A DNA stretch of 36,493 bases from Hominenteromicrobium sp964531265 (lineage in GTDB: Bacteria > Bacillota > Clostridia > Oscillospirales > Acutalibacteraceae). Location: contig CAZHDW010000019.1 in assembly GCA_964531265.1 (NCBI GenBank), forward strand, positions 1 to 36,493. Reading direction: 5' to 3'. The translations under genes and the position numbers were made by a program. Positions 1-8,215 of this stretch are shown in pieces; the stretch's first letter is position 1; each line of letters begins with the position of its first letter. The notes below the pieces were generated by a model, which was not told where the DNA came from, made no database searches, and was given only the letters and a program-made list of their open reading frames with translations.

Positions 1-2
1 TA

Positions 3-689
3 GTTCAGATCGATCCTGATTATGTTCCGCAGGAGATCGAGCACAAGGACGTGTTCGGCATCACCTTTGAGCAGGGCAGAAATAACCTGAAAATCGACAC
101 TGACATGCTCAAGGAGATCGTAACAGCCAATAAGGATATTCCGGATGATGCTAAAATGGATCTCGTTATATCCCTTATCACACTTAAGTACACACAGTCC
201 AATTCCGTTTGCTATGCAAAGGACGGACAGGCTATAGGCATAGGCGCCGGTCAGCAGAGCCGTGTACACTGCACAAGACTTGCAGGCAATAAGGCTGACA
301 ACTGGTTCCTGCGTCAGCACGAGAAGGTTCTCAACCTGCCGTTTAAGCCGGGTATTCGCCGTGCTGACCGTGACAATACGATCGATGTTTATATCAGCGA
401 GGAGTATGATGACGTTCTGCGTGACGGCACATGGGAGATGTTCTTCACAGAGAAGCCCGAGGTGCTCACACGCGAGGAGAAGGCAGAGTGGCTTGCAAAG
501 GCAAGCGGCGTCGCACTGGGCTCCGATGCGTTCTTCCCGTTCGGTGATAACATCGAGCGCGCACACAAGAGCGGCGTTGAGTACATCGCACAGCCGGGCG
601 GCTCTATCCGTGATGACAATGTTATAGAGACCTGTGATAAGTACGGAATTGCAATGGCGTTCACCGGTATACGCCTTTTCCACCACTAA
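3..689 (+). CDS. purH: Phosphoribosylaminoimidazolecarboxamide (AICAR) formyltransferase, C-terminal part (5' cut by window)
   Basis: The frame is open from base 3 to the stop at 687-689, so this is the last 228 residues of a longer protein. It transfers a formyl group from 10-formyl-tetrahydrofolate to AICAR, the penultimate step of IMP synthesis. Visible family blocks are GQQSRVHCTRLAG (substrate-binding region), DAFFPFGDNIERA and the typical ending AMAFTGIRLFHH. The sequence resembles the stand-alone transformylase of Clostridia (about 390 residues) more than bifunctional PurH, but the N-terminus is not visible, so an attached cyclohydrolase domain cannot be excluded. The next gene, purD, begins 67 bases downstream on the same strand, which supports a purine operon. 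Confidence 0.88.
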   Translation, partial: VQIDPDYVPQEIEHKDVFGITFEQGRNNLKIDTDMLKEIVTANKDIPDDAKMDLVISLITLKYTQSNSVCYAKDGQAIGIGAGQQSRVHCTRLAGNKADNWFLRQHEKVLNLPFKPGIRRADRDNTIDVYISEEYDDVLRDGTWEMFFTEKPEVLTREEKAEWLAKASGVALGSDAFFPFGDNIERAHKSGVEYIAQPGGSIRDDNVIETCDKYGIAMAFTGIRLFHH

Positions 690-703
690 TAGCTAAGTAA
701 TTG

Positions 704-736
704 TCGAAGGCACTCGAGTTGTTCCGGTGCCTTCGA
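704..736 (+). other. Intercistronic hairpin between AICAR transformylase and purD
   Basis: TCGAAGGCAC (704-713) and GTGCCTTCGA (727-736) form a perfect 10-bp stem with a 13-base loop. No T-run follows, so it is not a standard terminator. It lies just before the purD ribosome site and could affect mRNA processing, stability or purD translation; the role is not known. Confidence 0.6.
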
Positions 737-756
737 ATTCGGAATGGAGTAAAGCT

Positions 757-2025
757 ATGAATATATTGGTTATTGGAAGCGGCGGACGTGAGCATGCGAT
801 CGTTCGTAAGCTGAAGGAAAGCCCGAAGACAGAAAAGCTCTGGTGCGCACCGGGTAACGGCGGTATTGCCGCTGATGCCGAGTGTGTCAATATCGGTGCT
901 ATGGATATTGACGGTGTCATCAAATTTGCAAAGGAGAATCCGGTCGATCTCGTCTTTGTAGCTCCGGATGATCCCCTTGCAGCAGGTATGGTTGACGCTC
1001 TTGAGGCACAGGGAATACGTGCCTTCGGCCCTCACGCAAATGCCGCTATCATTGAGAGCAGTAAGGTGTTCTCTAAAAATCTTATGAAGAAGTACGGCAT
1101 ACCTACCGCCGCATATGAGACCTTCTCCGATGCTAAATCCGCTGTGGATTACATAGAGACTCAAGGCAAATTCCCCGTGGTCGTCAAGGCGGACGGTTTG
1201 GCTCTCGGTAAGGGCGTAATAATCGCAGAGAATTTTGAGGCCGCAAAGGATGCAGTTCATTCCATTATGGAGGATAAGGTCTTCGGTGCGTCCGGAAACA
1301 GCGTTGTTATAGAGGAGTTCCTGACAGGCCCCGAGGTATCCGTACTGGCATTTACAGACGGCGAGACACTGCGCCCGATGGTATCCTCCAAGGATCACAA
1401 GAGAGCACTTGACGGTGATAACGGCCTTAATACCGGCGGTATGGGAACTATCAGCCCGAACCCGTATTATACCGACGAAATCGCCGAGGAGTGCATGGAG
1501 ACGATCTTCATGCCGACGATACGTGCCATGAAGGCTGAGGGAAGACCGTTTAAGGGCTGCCTGTATTTTGGCCTTATGCTCACACCGAACGGCCCGAAGG
1601 TAATTGAATACAACGCAAGATTCGGAGACCCGGAGACGCAGGTTGTTCTGCCGAGGCTTGTCACGGATTTTGTCGATGTAATCAATGCTGTTATTGATGA
1701 AAAGCTGGCCGAGCTCGAGATAGAGTGGAGCACCGACGCATGTGCATGTGTTGTTATGGCAAGCGGCGGATATCCGCAGTCCTATCCGAAGGGACTGGAG
1801 ATAACCGGACTTGATGAGAATGGTCAGGTCGAGGGTGTTACCGTTTATCATGCAGGTACAAAGCTGACAGAGGACGGAAAGCTCGTCACAAACGGCGGCA
1901 GAGTTCTCGGCGTTACTGCCAAGGCGAATACTCTGGATGAGGCACTCGAAAAGGCATATGCCGCAGTGAACACCATTCATTTTGACGGCGCTCATTTCCG
2001 CCATGATATTGGCAGAACAAAATAA
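757..2025 (+). CDS. purD: Phosphoribosylamine-glycine ligase (GAR synthetase)
   Basis: ATP-dependent joining of glycine to 5-phosphoribosylamine, the second step of purine synthesis, in the cytoplasm. The protein has 422 residues, normal for PurD. It opens with the N-domain motif VIGSGGREHAIVRKL, followed by an ATP-grasp region with VVKADGLALGKGV, VIEEFLTGPEVSVLAFTDG and NTGGMGTISP, and the signature NARFGDPETQVVLPRL near residue 290. The ATG at 757 is chosen because GGAATGGAG lies just upstream and the protein then starts exactly at MNILVIGSGG; an in-frame GTG at 727 lies inside the intercistronic hairpin and is unlikely. It follows the AICAR transformylase gene and is closed by a strong terminator. 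Confidence 0.95.
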   Translation: MNILVIGSGGREHAIVRKLKESPKTEKLWCAPGNGGIAADAECVNIGAMDIDGVIKFAKENPVDLVFVAPDDPLAAGMVDALEAQGIRAFGPHANAAIIESSKVFSKNLMKKYGIPTAAYETFSDAKSAVDYIETQGKFPVVVKADGLALGKGVIIAENFEAAKDAVHSIMEDKVFGASGNSVVIEEFLTGPEVSVLAFTDGETLRPMVSSKDHKRALDGDNGLNTGGMGTISPNPYYTDEIAEECMETIFMPTIRAMKAEGRPFKGCLYFGLMLTPNGPKVIEYNARFGDPETQVVLPRLVTDFVDVINAVIDEKLAELEIEWSTDACACVVMASGGYPQSYPKGLEITGLDENGQVEGVTVYHAGTKLTEDGKLVTNGGRVLGVTAKANTLDEALEKAYAAVNTIHFDGAHFRHDIGRTK

Positions 2026-2036
2026 AATCGCATAGT

Positions 2037-2079
2037 AAAAGCTCCAATGATCGGTTCAGGCTGATCATTGGAGCTTTTT
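2037..2079 (+). terminator. Intrinsic terminator after purD, probably bidirectional
   Basis: AAAAGCTCCAATGATC (2037-2052) pairs perfectly with GATCATTGGAGCTTTT (2063-2078) across a 10-base loop and runs into T's. The A-run on the left arm makes it equally good for the convergent minus-strand GH36 gene ending at 2099. Confidence 0.92.
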
Positions 2080-2098
2080 GCTATCGATTATTTACTGA

Positions 2099-4273
2099 TT
2101 ATTCAGCAATGAAGTGCTTTACAACGCTGTCGCCGTCATTGTGGAGCATACCTGTGAGGTTTATGCCGGCGTTCATGAGCAGTGCGCCGGAATACACCTC
2201 GCCGGTGTCGGTGTCGGTGTAGAGCTTGGTCGGGTCAAGTCCGCGTATGCGAAGAATGAAGAATTCGGTCTCAGGTCTGCGCATAATGACGGAGGTGACA
2301 AGTGTCTCCTTTTTATCGGGTGAGACAAACTGCCATGCGCAGCGGAAATGATTTTCAGTCGGCGCGATGAGGCGATAGAGGTCGCCGTGGCGGATGAGCT
2401 GATTATACTTGCGGTAGTTCTGTATCTGGCAGCGTACGGCTTCCTTTTCGTCGTCGGTGAGCTTTCTGGGGTCGAGCTCATAGCCGAAGGTGCCGCACAT
2501 TGCGACGTTTGCACGTGTCTGAAGTGAGGTGCGTGCATTTGCGGATACATGAGCACCGAAGCTGGAAACAGGATAGCACATGGAGGAGCCAAACTGGATC
2601 GTCAGGCGCTCTATGGCATCGGTGTTATCGCTGCACCAGATCTGCGGAGAGTAATAGAGCATACCGGGGTCGAATCTTCCGCCGCCGCCGGAGCAATTCT
2701 CAAACAGAATATTTGGGAAAGCGGTTACAAATCGATTCATAAGGTCGTATGTGCCGAGCGCGAAACGATGCATTATCTCCTTCTGGCGGTTAGCTGGAAG
2801 AAGTGTGGAGCCGGCCTCGGTGAGATTTCTGTTGAAGTCCCACTTGACATAGTCTATCTTGTTATTTTTGAGCACATTGCTCATCTGCTCAAAGATATTG
2901 TCGCGAACGTCCTCGCGTGACATGTCGAGAACATACTGCATGCGTGCCATGGAGTTTTCACGTCCCTTGACATGCAGACACCAGTCGGGATGAGCACGGA
3001 AGAGGTCACTGTCCGGGGAGATCATTTCCGGCTCATACCAGATACCGAATTTGAGTCCCTCGGCATTTACGCGCTCAATAAGCTTGGAAAGTCCGCCCTT
3101 GAGCTTATTCTCGTTGACATACCAGTCGCCGAGAGAGCAATTATCAGTGTTTCTTACGCCGAACCAGCCGTCATCCATAACGAGCATATCAACGCCCATT
3201 TTTGCCGCCTCATGTGCAAAGGCTACCAGCTTGTCGTCGTCAAAGTCAAAGTATGCGGCCTCCCAGCTATTGATAAGCACCGGACGCTCGATATCCCTCC
3301 ACGGGCTCTTGATGAGGTGCTTCATATATGTGCGGTGGAATATACGGCTCATTTCGCCGATACCCTTATCGGTGTATACCATGACGGCCTCGGGGGAGGT
3401 GAAGCTCTCGCCGGGGTCAAGATGCCAAGTGAAATCCGTGGGGTTGATACCGGCAATAAGGCGTGCGGTGTTTCTTGCATCAACCTCAACATCGATGGAG
3501 AAATTTCCGCTGTATATCAGGTTGATTCCGTATACCTCGCCGTTTTCCTCGGTGGCGTCATGCTTCTTGAGAGCCATGAACGGATTGTGGTTGTGTGAGG
3601 ATGAGCCGCGCTTGCTTGCGATAGCCTGTAAGCCGTGTGCGAGGGGACGCTCAGTAACGGTACGCTCCTTACCCCATTGACCGTAGAGGTGTACCATATC
3701 GTAGTCCATTGAGGGAAGCTCCAGGCAGGTGCTGTACACTCTTTCGAGCTCCATGGGCTCGGTGGAGGAGTTCTCAACGATAACGCTGCGTGTCATGACC
3801 GGAAGCTCCAGATATACGGTGTAGAGCAGCTTTACGACCGCGCCTGTAACGCTGTCACATGCGGTTATCTCGAGAGTTTCGGAGTCACCGCTTTCGCTTC
3901 TCAGGGACGGAAGACCGCAGAGTGCCGGCTTTTCCTTGAGAATTCTGTGAGAAACATAGCGTATGTCGGTGGAAATATCGCCGTTAACATTGCGAATTTG
4001 CAGCGCGGATATGCGGAAATCTCCGGTTCCGTTGCAGGAATATTCACTGGGTGCAAGGTCGGTTGTGAAGCCTGTTCCGACGTAATGGGGATTCTCCGGG
4101 TTGAAGGATACGAAGGATCCGCGGTAGAGCAGAGAGCTCAGGTTGTTATCGGGCAGGTACGGGCCGTAATACAGGTGCAGCAGATAGCCTGCCTCATGTA
4201 TTGCAATGGCATATGTTGTATCGGCTGTATCGAGCTTAAATATTCGTTTGGTTTCATCAAATGAAATAGCCAC
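2099..4273 (-). CDS. Alpha-galactosidase, glycoside hydrolase family 36
   Basis: A 724-residue retaining alpha-galactosidase that should release terminal alpha-1,6-galactose from melibiose, raffinose-type sugars or galactomannan side chains. Length and motif order match full-length GH36: an N-terminal beta-domain, then the barrel with LVMDDGWFG, KFGIWYEPEMI, YVKWDFNRN (nucleophile Asp near residue 479), ENCSGGGGRFD and WCSDNTDAIERL (acid/base Asp near residue 549). No signal peptide is visible, so it is probably cytoplasmic and needs sugar import. The start is GTG at 4273, with GAAAGGAAG 9 bases upstream. It has its own strong promoter and appears monocistronic; no sugar transporter is adjacent. 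Confidence 0.93.
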   Translation of the reverse strand: MAISFDETKRIFKLDTADTTYAIAIHEAGYLLHLYYGPYLPDNNLSSLLYRGSFVSFNPENPHYVGTGFTTDLAPSEYSCNGTGDFRISALQIRNVNGDISTDIRYVSHRILKEKPALCGLPSLRSESGDSETLEITACDSVTGAVVKLLYTVYLELPVMTRSVIVENSSTEPMELERVYSTCLELPSMDYDMVHLYGQWGKERTVTERPLAHGLQAIASKRGSSSHNHNPFMALKKHDATEENGEVYGINLIYSGNFSIDVEVDARNTARLIAGINPTDFTWHLDPGESFTSPEAVMVYTDKGIGEMSRIFHRTYMKHLIKSPWRDIERPVLINSWEAAYFDFDDDKLVAFAHEAAKMGVDMLVMDDGWFGVRNTDNCSLGDWYVNENKLKGGLSKLIERVNAEGLKFGIWYEPEMISPDSDLFRAHPDWCLHVKGRENSMARMQYVLDMSREDVRDNIFEQMSNVLKNNKIDYVKWDFNRNLTEAGSTLLPANRQKEIMHRFALGTYDLMNRFVTAFPNILFENCSGGGGRFDPGMLYYSPQIWCSDNTDAIERLTIQFGSSMCYPVSSFGAHVSANARTSLQTRANVAMCGTFGYELDPRKLTDDEKEAVRCQIQNYRKYNQLIRHGDLYRLIAPTENHFRCAWQFVSPDKKETLVTSVIMRRPETEFFILRIRGLDPTKLYTDTDTGEVYSGALLMNAGINLTGMLHNDGDSVVKHFIAE

Positions 4274-4314
4274 TAAAATGCGCTTCCTTTCAAATAAATT
4301 TGAATGTTAGCTTC

Positions 4315-4343
4315 ATTATAGCGGCTTTTATCTTAAGTGGCAA
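4315..4343 (-). promoter_or_regulatory. Sigma-A-type promoter of the GH36 gene
   Basis: On the minus strand, TTGCCA (4343-4338), a 17-base spacer and a perfect TATAAT (4320-4315), about 40 bases ahead of the GTG start. Confidence 0.8.
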
Positions 4344-4376
4344 TATGTTTTTGGTTCATGTTGTTGTTTCTTTGCG

Positions 4377-4405
4377 AAAAGATGCCCGAGCCGTGCGGCC
4401 CGGGC
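4377..4405 (-). terminator. Likely terminator of the solute-binding lipoprotein gene
   Basis: A 9-bp GC-rich stem (arms 4397-4405 and 4384-4392, with one G-U pair in minus-strand RNA) and a 4-base loop, followed by the modest tail ATCTTTTC. It sits 15 bases past the stop codon. Confidence 0.65.
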
Positions 4406-4419
4406 AAAGTCGAATTATT

Positions 4420-5253
4420 TTAGTTATCCTTAACAACGATGCACAGTGCGTTGGAAATGTACGGCTCAGTGAGCTCGTAAGCTTCGCAACGATCGGGAGT
4501 GATAGCAACGGAGGAAGCGATGATGTCGTACTGACCCTTCTCAAGGCCTGCGAAGATACCGTCCCAAGCGGTGTTGACAAGCTCTACCTCAAGGCCGAGC
4601 ACCTTGCCAAGCTCATAGGAGAGATCAACGTCAAAGCCGAGCGGATTCAGACCTGTCTCATCCATGTATTCCATGGGAGGATAGCCTATTTCCATACCGA
4701 CCAGCAACTTGCCGTCCTCAATGGTTTTAAGAGAGGAAAGATCAAGCACGGGCTCTTCTGTTACGTTACGTACACCGTCGATATCAGCGGAGGAGCCGAA
4801 ATGCTTTTCTGCAAGCTCTGCCATTGTGCCGTTGTAGTAGAGTGTGTCTATTGCAGCTTCGATGATGGCTTCAAGCTCGGTGTTGCCCTTCTTAAGGCAA
4901 ATACCAATCGGTTCGCCCTCATCACTTGTCCATACCTTCTTGTAGCCGGAATCTGCATCAGCCAGATAATAGCCTGCAACAACGCTGTCAACATAAACCG
5001 CGTCACATCTGCCAAGCTCAAGGTCATCAAAGCACTGAGTGACCTTTTCGTATGGCAGAACCTCAATGTTATCGATGGTTTCCTGCAGCTTCAAAATGTT
5101 CTCGTGGGAGGAAGTCGCGTTCTGAACGGAAATCTTCGAGCCGGCGAAATCCTCAGGACTCTCAATGGTTTTTACATTGGACGAGCTACATGCAGCGGTT
5201 GAAAGGAGCATTGCGCCCACAATGATGGTGGATAAAAGCTTTTTGAATTTCAT
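4420..5253 (-). CDS. Amino-acid-type ABC solute-binding lipoprotein with circularly permuted domain order
   Basis: A 277-residue predicted lipoprotein: a basic N-terminus, a hydrophobic stretch (residues 7-20) and Cys22 in STAAC. It belongs to the family-3 periplasmic binding proteins, but the halves are exchanged. Residues 27-153 match what is normally the second half (SPEDFAGSKISVQNATSS, GRCDAVYVDS, NGTMAELAEKHFG), then a linker follows (154-174). Residues 175-277 match the normal first half (GKLLVGMEIGYPPMEYM, GFDVDLSYELGKVLG, IIASSVAITPDR). Both ligand-contact motifs, Arg255 in ITPDR and Asp84 in CDAVYVD, are kept, so it may well bind a polar amino acid. The ATG at 5253 is preferred over 5262 because the latter abuts the AAAGGA ribosome site. 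No permease or ATPase gene is adjacent. Confidence 0.88.
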   Translation of the reverse strand: MKFKKLLSTIIVGAMLLSTAACSSSNVKTIESPEDFAGSKISVQNATSSHENILKLQETIDNIEVLPYEKVTQCFDDLELGRCDAVYVDSVVAGYYLADADSGYKKVWTSDEGEPIGICLKKGNTELEAIIEAAIDTLYYNGTMAELAEKHFGSSADIDGVRNVTEEPVLDLSSLKTIEDGKLLVGMEIGYPPMEYMDETGLNPLGFDVDLSYELGKVLGLEVELVNTAWDGIFAGLEKGQYDIIASSVAITPDRCEAYELTEPYISNALCIVVKDN

Positions 5254-5363
5254 TTTGACCATTCCTTTCGGTGTATACCATGGATAACTTTCTGTATCGT
5301 TTGGATTGTTTGTATTTTACACCTATCTGAAAAAATATTCAATTGATGGATTTTACAAATAAA

Positions 5364-5392
5364 TGCATAAAAATACATATATACATAGTCAA
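5364..5392 (-). promoter_or_regulatory. Possible promoter of the solute-binding lipoprotein gene
   Basis: On the minus strand, TTGACT (5392-5387), a 17-base spacer and TATGCA (5369-5364), about 110 bases upstream of the start in an AT-rich gap. The -10 box is a moderate match. No convincing terminator for the upstream dehydratase gene was found in this gap (5254-5488). Confidence 0.4.
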
Positions 5393-5488
5393 AATGAAGA
5401 AAAGTGAACAAACCACGTAAAAATATGCATCAAAATTTGATTCTCAACGCTGATTTCAGATGAATGTGGCTTGTATAATCATGTATAC

Positions 5489-7207
5489 TTATTCCATATA
5501 TCCACCCTTCATAGGAGAACAGGCCGATGAAGTGAAGCGCTTGAGCACACCGCGAGTGTATTTACCGTTAAATTCGGGCAGTTTTTTGCGGCGTTCATCA
5601 AATACATGGGCGATCTCCTCCTCGGTGGATGGAGTACCGTTTATGCCGCAAACTCTGAGAACACGCTTTTCGATATCGATCTCGATAAGGTCGCCCTCCT
5701 CTATCAGGGCGATAGGGCCGCCCTCGGCAGCCTCGGGTGAAATATGGCCGATAGCCGGGCCGCGGCTTGCACCGGAGAATCTGCCGTCAGTCAAAAGTGC
5801 AATGCTTGCGGAAAGCTCCGGGTCGCTGGAGATAGCCTCTGTGGTGTAGAACATCTCGGGCATACCACTGCCCCTCGGCCCCTCGTAGCGTATTATAACA
5901 GCGTCGCCGGGCTGAATATTGTGGGTGAGGATAGCGTGTATTGCGTCCTCCTCGCAGTTGAACGGACGTGCCTTGAGCAGTGCACGATGCATTTCCTTTG
6001 GTACGGCACTGTGCTTCACAACAGCCCCGTCCGGCGCTATGTTTCCGCGCAGTATCGCAATTGCGCCGTTCGTGCCTATCGGATCGTCAAAGCTCCTGAT
6101 TATATCGGTGCGCTTTCTGCCGACCTTTCTCAGATATTCATCACATTTGTCGTAGAAGCCGCTGTTTTTGAGGTCATCAAGGTTTTCGCCGAGAGTTTTG
6201 CCTGTTACGGTGAGCACATCAAGGTGGAGGTGGTCACGTATTTCCTCCATGATGCGCGGAACACCGCCCGCATAATAGAAGTACTGTGCCGGCCATTCAC
6301 CTGCGGGACGGATATTGAGCAGATAATGTGCACCTCTGTGCAGACGGTCAAAGGCGTCGGAATCAAGCTCGATGCCGAATTCGTGAGCGATTGCCGGCAA
6401 ATGCATGAGGGTGTTGGTTGAACCGGATATTGCGGCGTGCACCATTATGGCATTTTCAAAGGACTTCATTGTTACTATATCGGAGGCCTTTATGCCTTTT
6501 CTTGCGAGCTCTACCACAGTTTCTCCGGCCTTCTTTGCTACCTCGTTGAGGTCTGCACAGGTCGCAGGCATGAGTGCCGAGCCGGGCAGCATGAGGCCGA
6601 GAGCCTCCGCCATTATCTGCATTGTGGATGCAGTACCCATGAAGGAGCATGCTCCGCAGGAGGGACATGCGTTGTGCTTATAGTATGTGAACTGCTCCTC
6701 GGTGATTTCGCCGCGCTCATACATCGCGCTGTATTTACCTATCTGCTCAAGCGTAAGAAGCTCAGGGCCGGCATCCATAACGCCGCCGGTAACGAAGATC
6801 GACGGAATGTTTATGCGGCCTATGGCCATAAGAAGTGCCGGCACGGATTTATCGCAGCTTGCCAGAAATACTCCGCCGTCGAAGGTAGTGGCGTTTGCGT
6901 GTATTTCCACCAGATCGGCTATGATATCCCTTGACGGCAGGGAATAGTTGATGCCGTCGTGTCCCTGCGCCATACCGTCACAGATATCGGTTGCAAAGTA
7001 AAGCGCACCCTTGCCGCCTGCGTTATATGCACCGTTGCTTGCGCGCTGAGCAAGGTTCAGAAGATGTGCCGAGCCCGGATGGCTCTGGCCATATGTGCTC
7101 TCTATCAATATCTGCGGCTTGGATAGATCGTCGACCTTCCAGCCCATGCCCATGCGCAGCGGATCCATCTCCGGTGCTATTTTTCGTACTTTCTGACTTT
7201 TCAACAT
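5489..7207 (-). CDS. IlvD/Edd-family dehydratase (dihydroxy-acid or sugar-acid dehydratase)
   Basis: A 572-residue iron-sulfur dehydratase of the family containing IlvD, Edd and the YjhG/YagF aldonate dehydratases; members remove water from 2,3-dihydroxy or sugar acids. Candidate cluster cysteines are C76 (ICDGMAQGHDG), C118 (LASCDK) and C181/C184/C187 (CPSCGAC). Other family blocks are HAAISGSTNTLMHLPAIAHE, GGVPRIMEEI, VTGKTLGENLD and TDGRFSGASRGPAIGH. From memory, the middle third looks closer to YjhG/YagF than to the branched-chain enzyme, so the symbol ilvD is withheld. ATG at 7207 is chosen for its AAGGGG ribosome site; upstream in-frame residues are not family-like. It lies 25 bases after the lipoprotein gene, probably in one transcript. 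Confidence 0.85.
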   Translation of the reverse strand: MLKSQKVRKIAPEMDPLRMGMGWKVDDLSKPQILIESTYGQSHPGSAHLLNLAQRASNGAYNAGGKGALYFATDICDGMAQGHDGINYSLPSRDIIADLVEIHANATTFDGGVFLASCDKSVPALLMAIGRINIPSIFVTGGVMDAGPELLTLEQIGKYSAMYERGEITEEQFTYYKHNACPSCGACSFMGTASTMQIMAEALGLMLPGSALMPATCADLNEVAKKAGETVVELARKGIKASDIVTMKSFENAIMVHAAISGSTNTLMHLPAIAHEFGIELDSDAFDRLHRGAHYLLNIRPAGEWPAQYFYYAGGVPRIMEEIRDHLHLDVLTVTGKTLGENLDDLKNSGFYDKCDEYLRKVGRKRTDIIRSFDDPIGTNGAIAILRGNIAPDGAVVKHSAVPKEMHRALLKARPFNCEEDAIHAILTHNIQPGDAVIIRYEGPRGSGMPEMFYTTEAISSDPELSASIALLTDGRFSGASRGPAIGHISPEAAEGGPIALIEEGDLIEIDIEKRVLRVCGINGTPSTEEEIAHVFDERRKKLPEFNGKYTRGVLKRFTSSACSPMKGGYME

Positions 7208-7232
7208 TTTACCAGTCCCCTTGTTGATCTGT

Positions 7233-7985
7233 TTATGATATTGCATAGGCGCCCTGCGTGTATGGACTCCATTTTCCGTCGGAAGACTGCTCCGCCGTGC
7301 ATCCGATATAAAAGATAGCTCCAAGGCCGCTGCGCCATTTTTCTGCATCGAAAACCAATTCTCCGCCGTCGCGCTCAATCTCCGTTATAGAGAGCAGACA
7401 GCCGTCCTCCCAGTAAAGCCCATCGTCGTTGATGTACCCCATGCTGCAAAGCTCCTCATAATCCGAACAGATGGCCTCCTTTTCAAGAAGTTCTCCGATA
7501 TGCCATGCCAGTGCTTCCTGTTCGCTCTGTGAAAGTGAGGTTTCGGACAGGTCAACTCCAACATATTGAGTGTCTGCCTGCAATGCCGGGTCATCATCCC
7601 AGATGTCCTCAAAGACCGCCATGTACAGACCGCACAGGTCGTTGAATTCATCCTCGAGCTCTTGGACGCTGTATACCTCGATGATAATTTTGGGATATAC
7701 CTCTTCAAAACTATCGGCACAACTGAGCTTCAGTACTGTTCCGACCGGATATACCTCGTTATTAGAAAGTGTTGAGCGATATACTGAGCCACTGTCCTGA
7801 GCGGCTAACAGCAAGCTGCCATCCTGCGATGCATTGATAACGCGCACAGTAAGCTCAACGGCGGATAGCTCGGGGGAGCTTTCCGATAGCGGCGCATCCA
7901 CAGCAGGAGGGAGGGATATCTCAGAACAGCCGGTGATGATAACTGCCAGCATGATGATAGAGACGACTCTGTGTATTGCTTTCAT
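7233..7985 (-). CDS. Small lipoprotein of unknown function, possible OB-like DUF3221 fold
   Basis: A 250-residue protein with a lipoprotein signal peptide (MKAIHRVVSIIMLAVIITGC; lipobox ITGC, Cys20), so it should be anchored outside the membrane. Residues 45-110 (beginning ELTVRVINASQDGSLLLA and ending around SFEEVYPKIIIEVYSV) recall the OB-like YobA/DUF3221 proteins, which contain a similar ESYP-type motif; this is only a tentative resemblance. The C-terminal half is acidic and shows no motif I recognise. The ATG has AGGAAGAGG 8 bases upstream. It directly precedes the dehydratase gene. No clear promoter was found in the 230-base gap shared with the divergent aroD gene. Confidence 0.75.
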   Translation of the reverse strand: MKAIHRVVSIIMLAVIITGCSEISLPPAVDAPLSESSPELSAVELTVRVINASQDGSLLLAAQDSGSVYRSTLSNNEVYPVGTVLKLSCADSFEEVYPKIIIEVYSVQELEDEFNDLCGLYMAVFEDIWDDDPALQADTQYVGVDLSETSLSQSEQEALAWHIGELLEKEAICSDYEELCSMGYINDDGLYWEDGCLLSITEIERDGGELVFDAEKWRSGLGAIFYIGCTAEQSSDGKWSPYTQGAYAIS

Positions 7986-8139
7986 AAAGATGACCTCTTC
8001 CTAAGTAAAAATCCGGCATATGCCTTCAATAATACAGTAAGAAAAGCGAGTCGATTGGTTTCATAAATTATGATAGCAGATTGAAAAGACTTATACAAGT
8101 GATTTTACCCTGTAAGCGCAATACACAGAGTATATTTTT

Positions 8140-8168
8140 TTGACTTTTCTATACAAATCCATTATACT
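8140..8168 (+). promoter_or_regulatory. Promoter of aroD-cutC-AAA gene group
   Basis: TTGACT (8140-8145), a 17-base spacer and TATACT (8163-8168), about 47 bases upstream of the aroD start. Confidence 0.8.
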
Positions 8169-8215
8169 GTTGATGTATGGAAACAGTTAAGTTTCAAAGT
8201 ACAGGGAGGAACGTC

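Noticed and set aside
661..2004. Long minus-strand open frame (447 codons) opposite purD
   Set aside because: It is fully antisense to purD, shows no recognisable motif or ribosome site, and such frames arise from the third-position bias of the real gene.
2972..3680. Overlapping plus-strand frames of about 210 codons opposite the GH36 gene
   Set aside because: The GH36 catalytic motifs lie on the minus strand; these frames carry no family signature.
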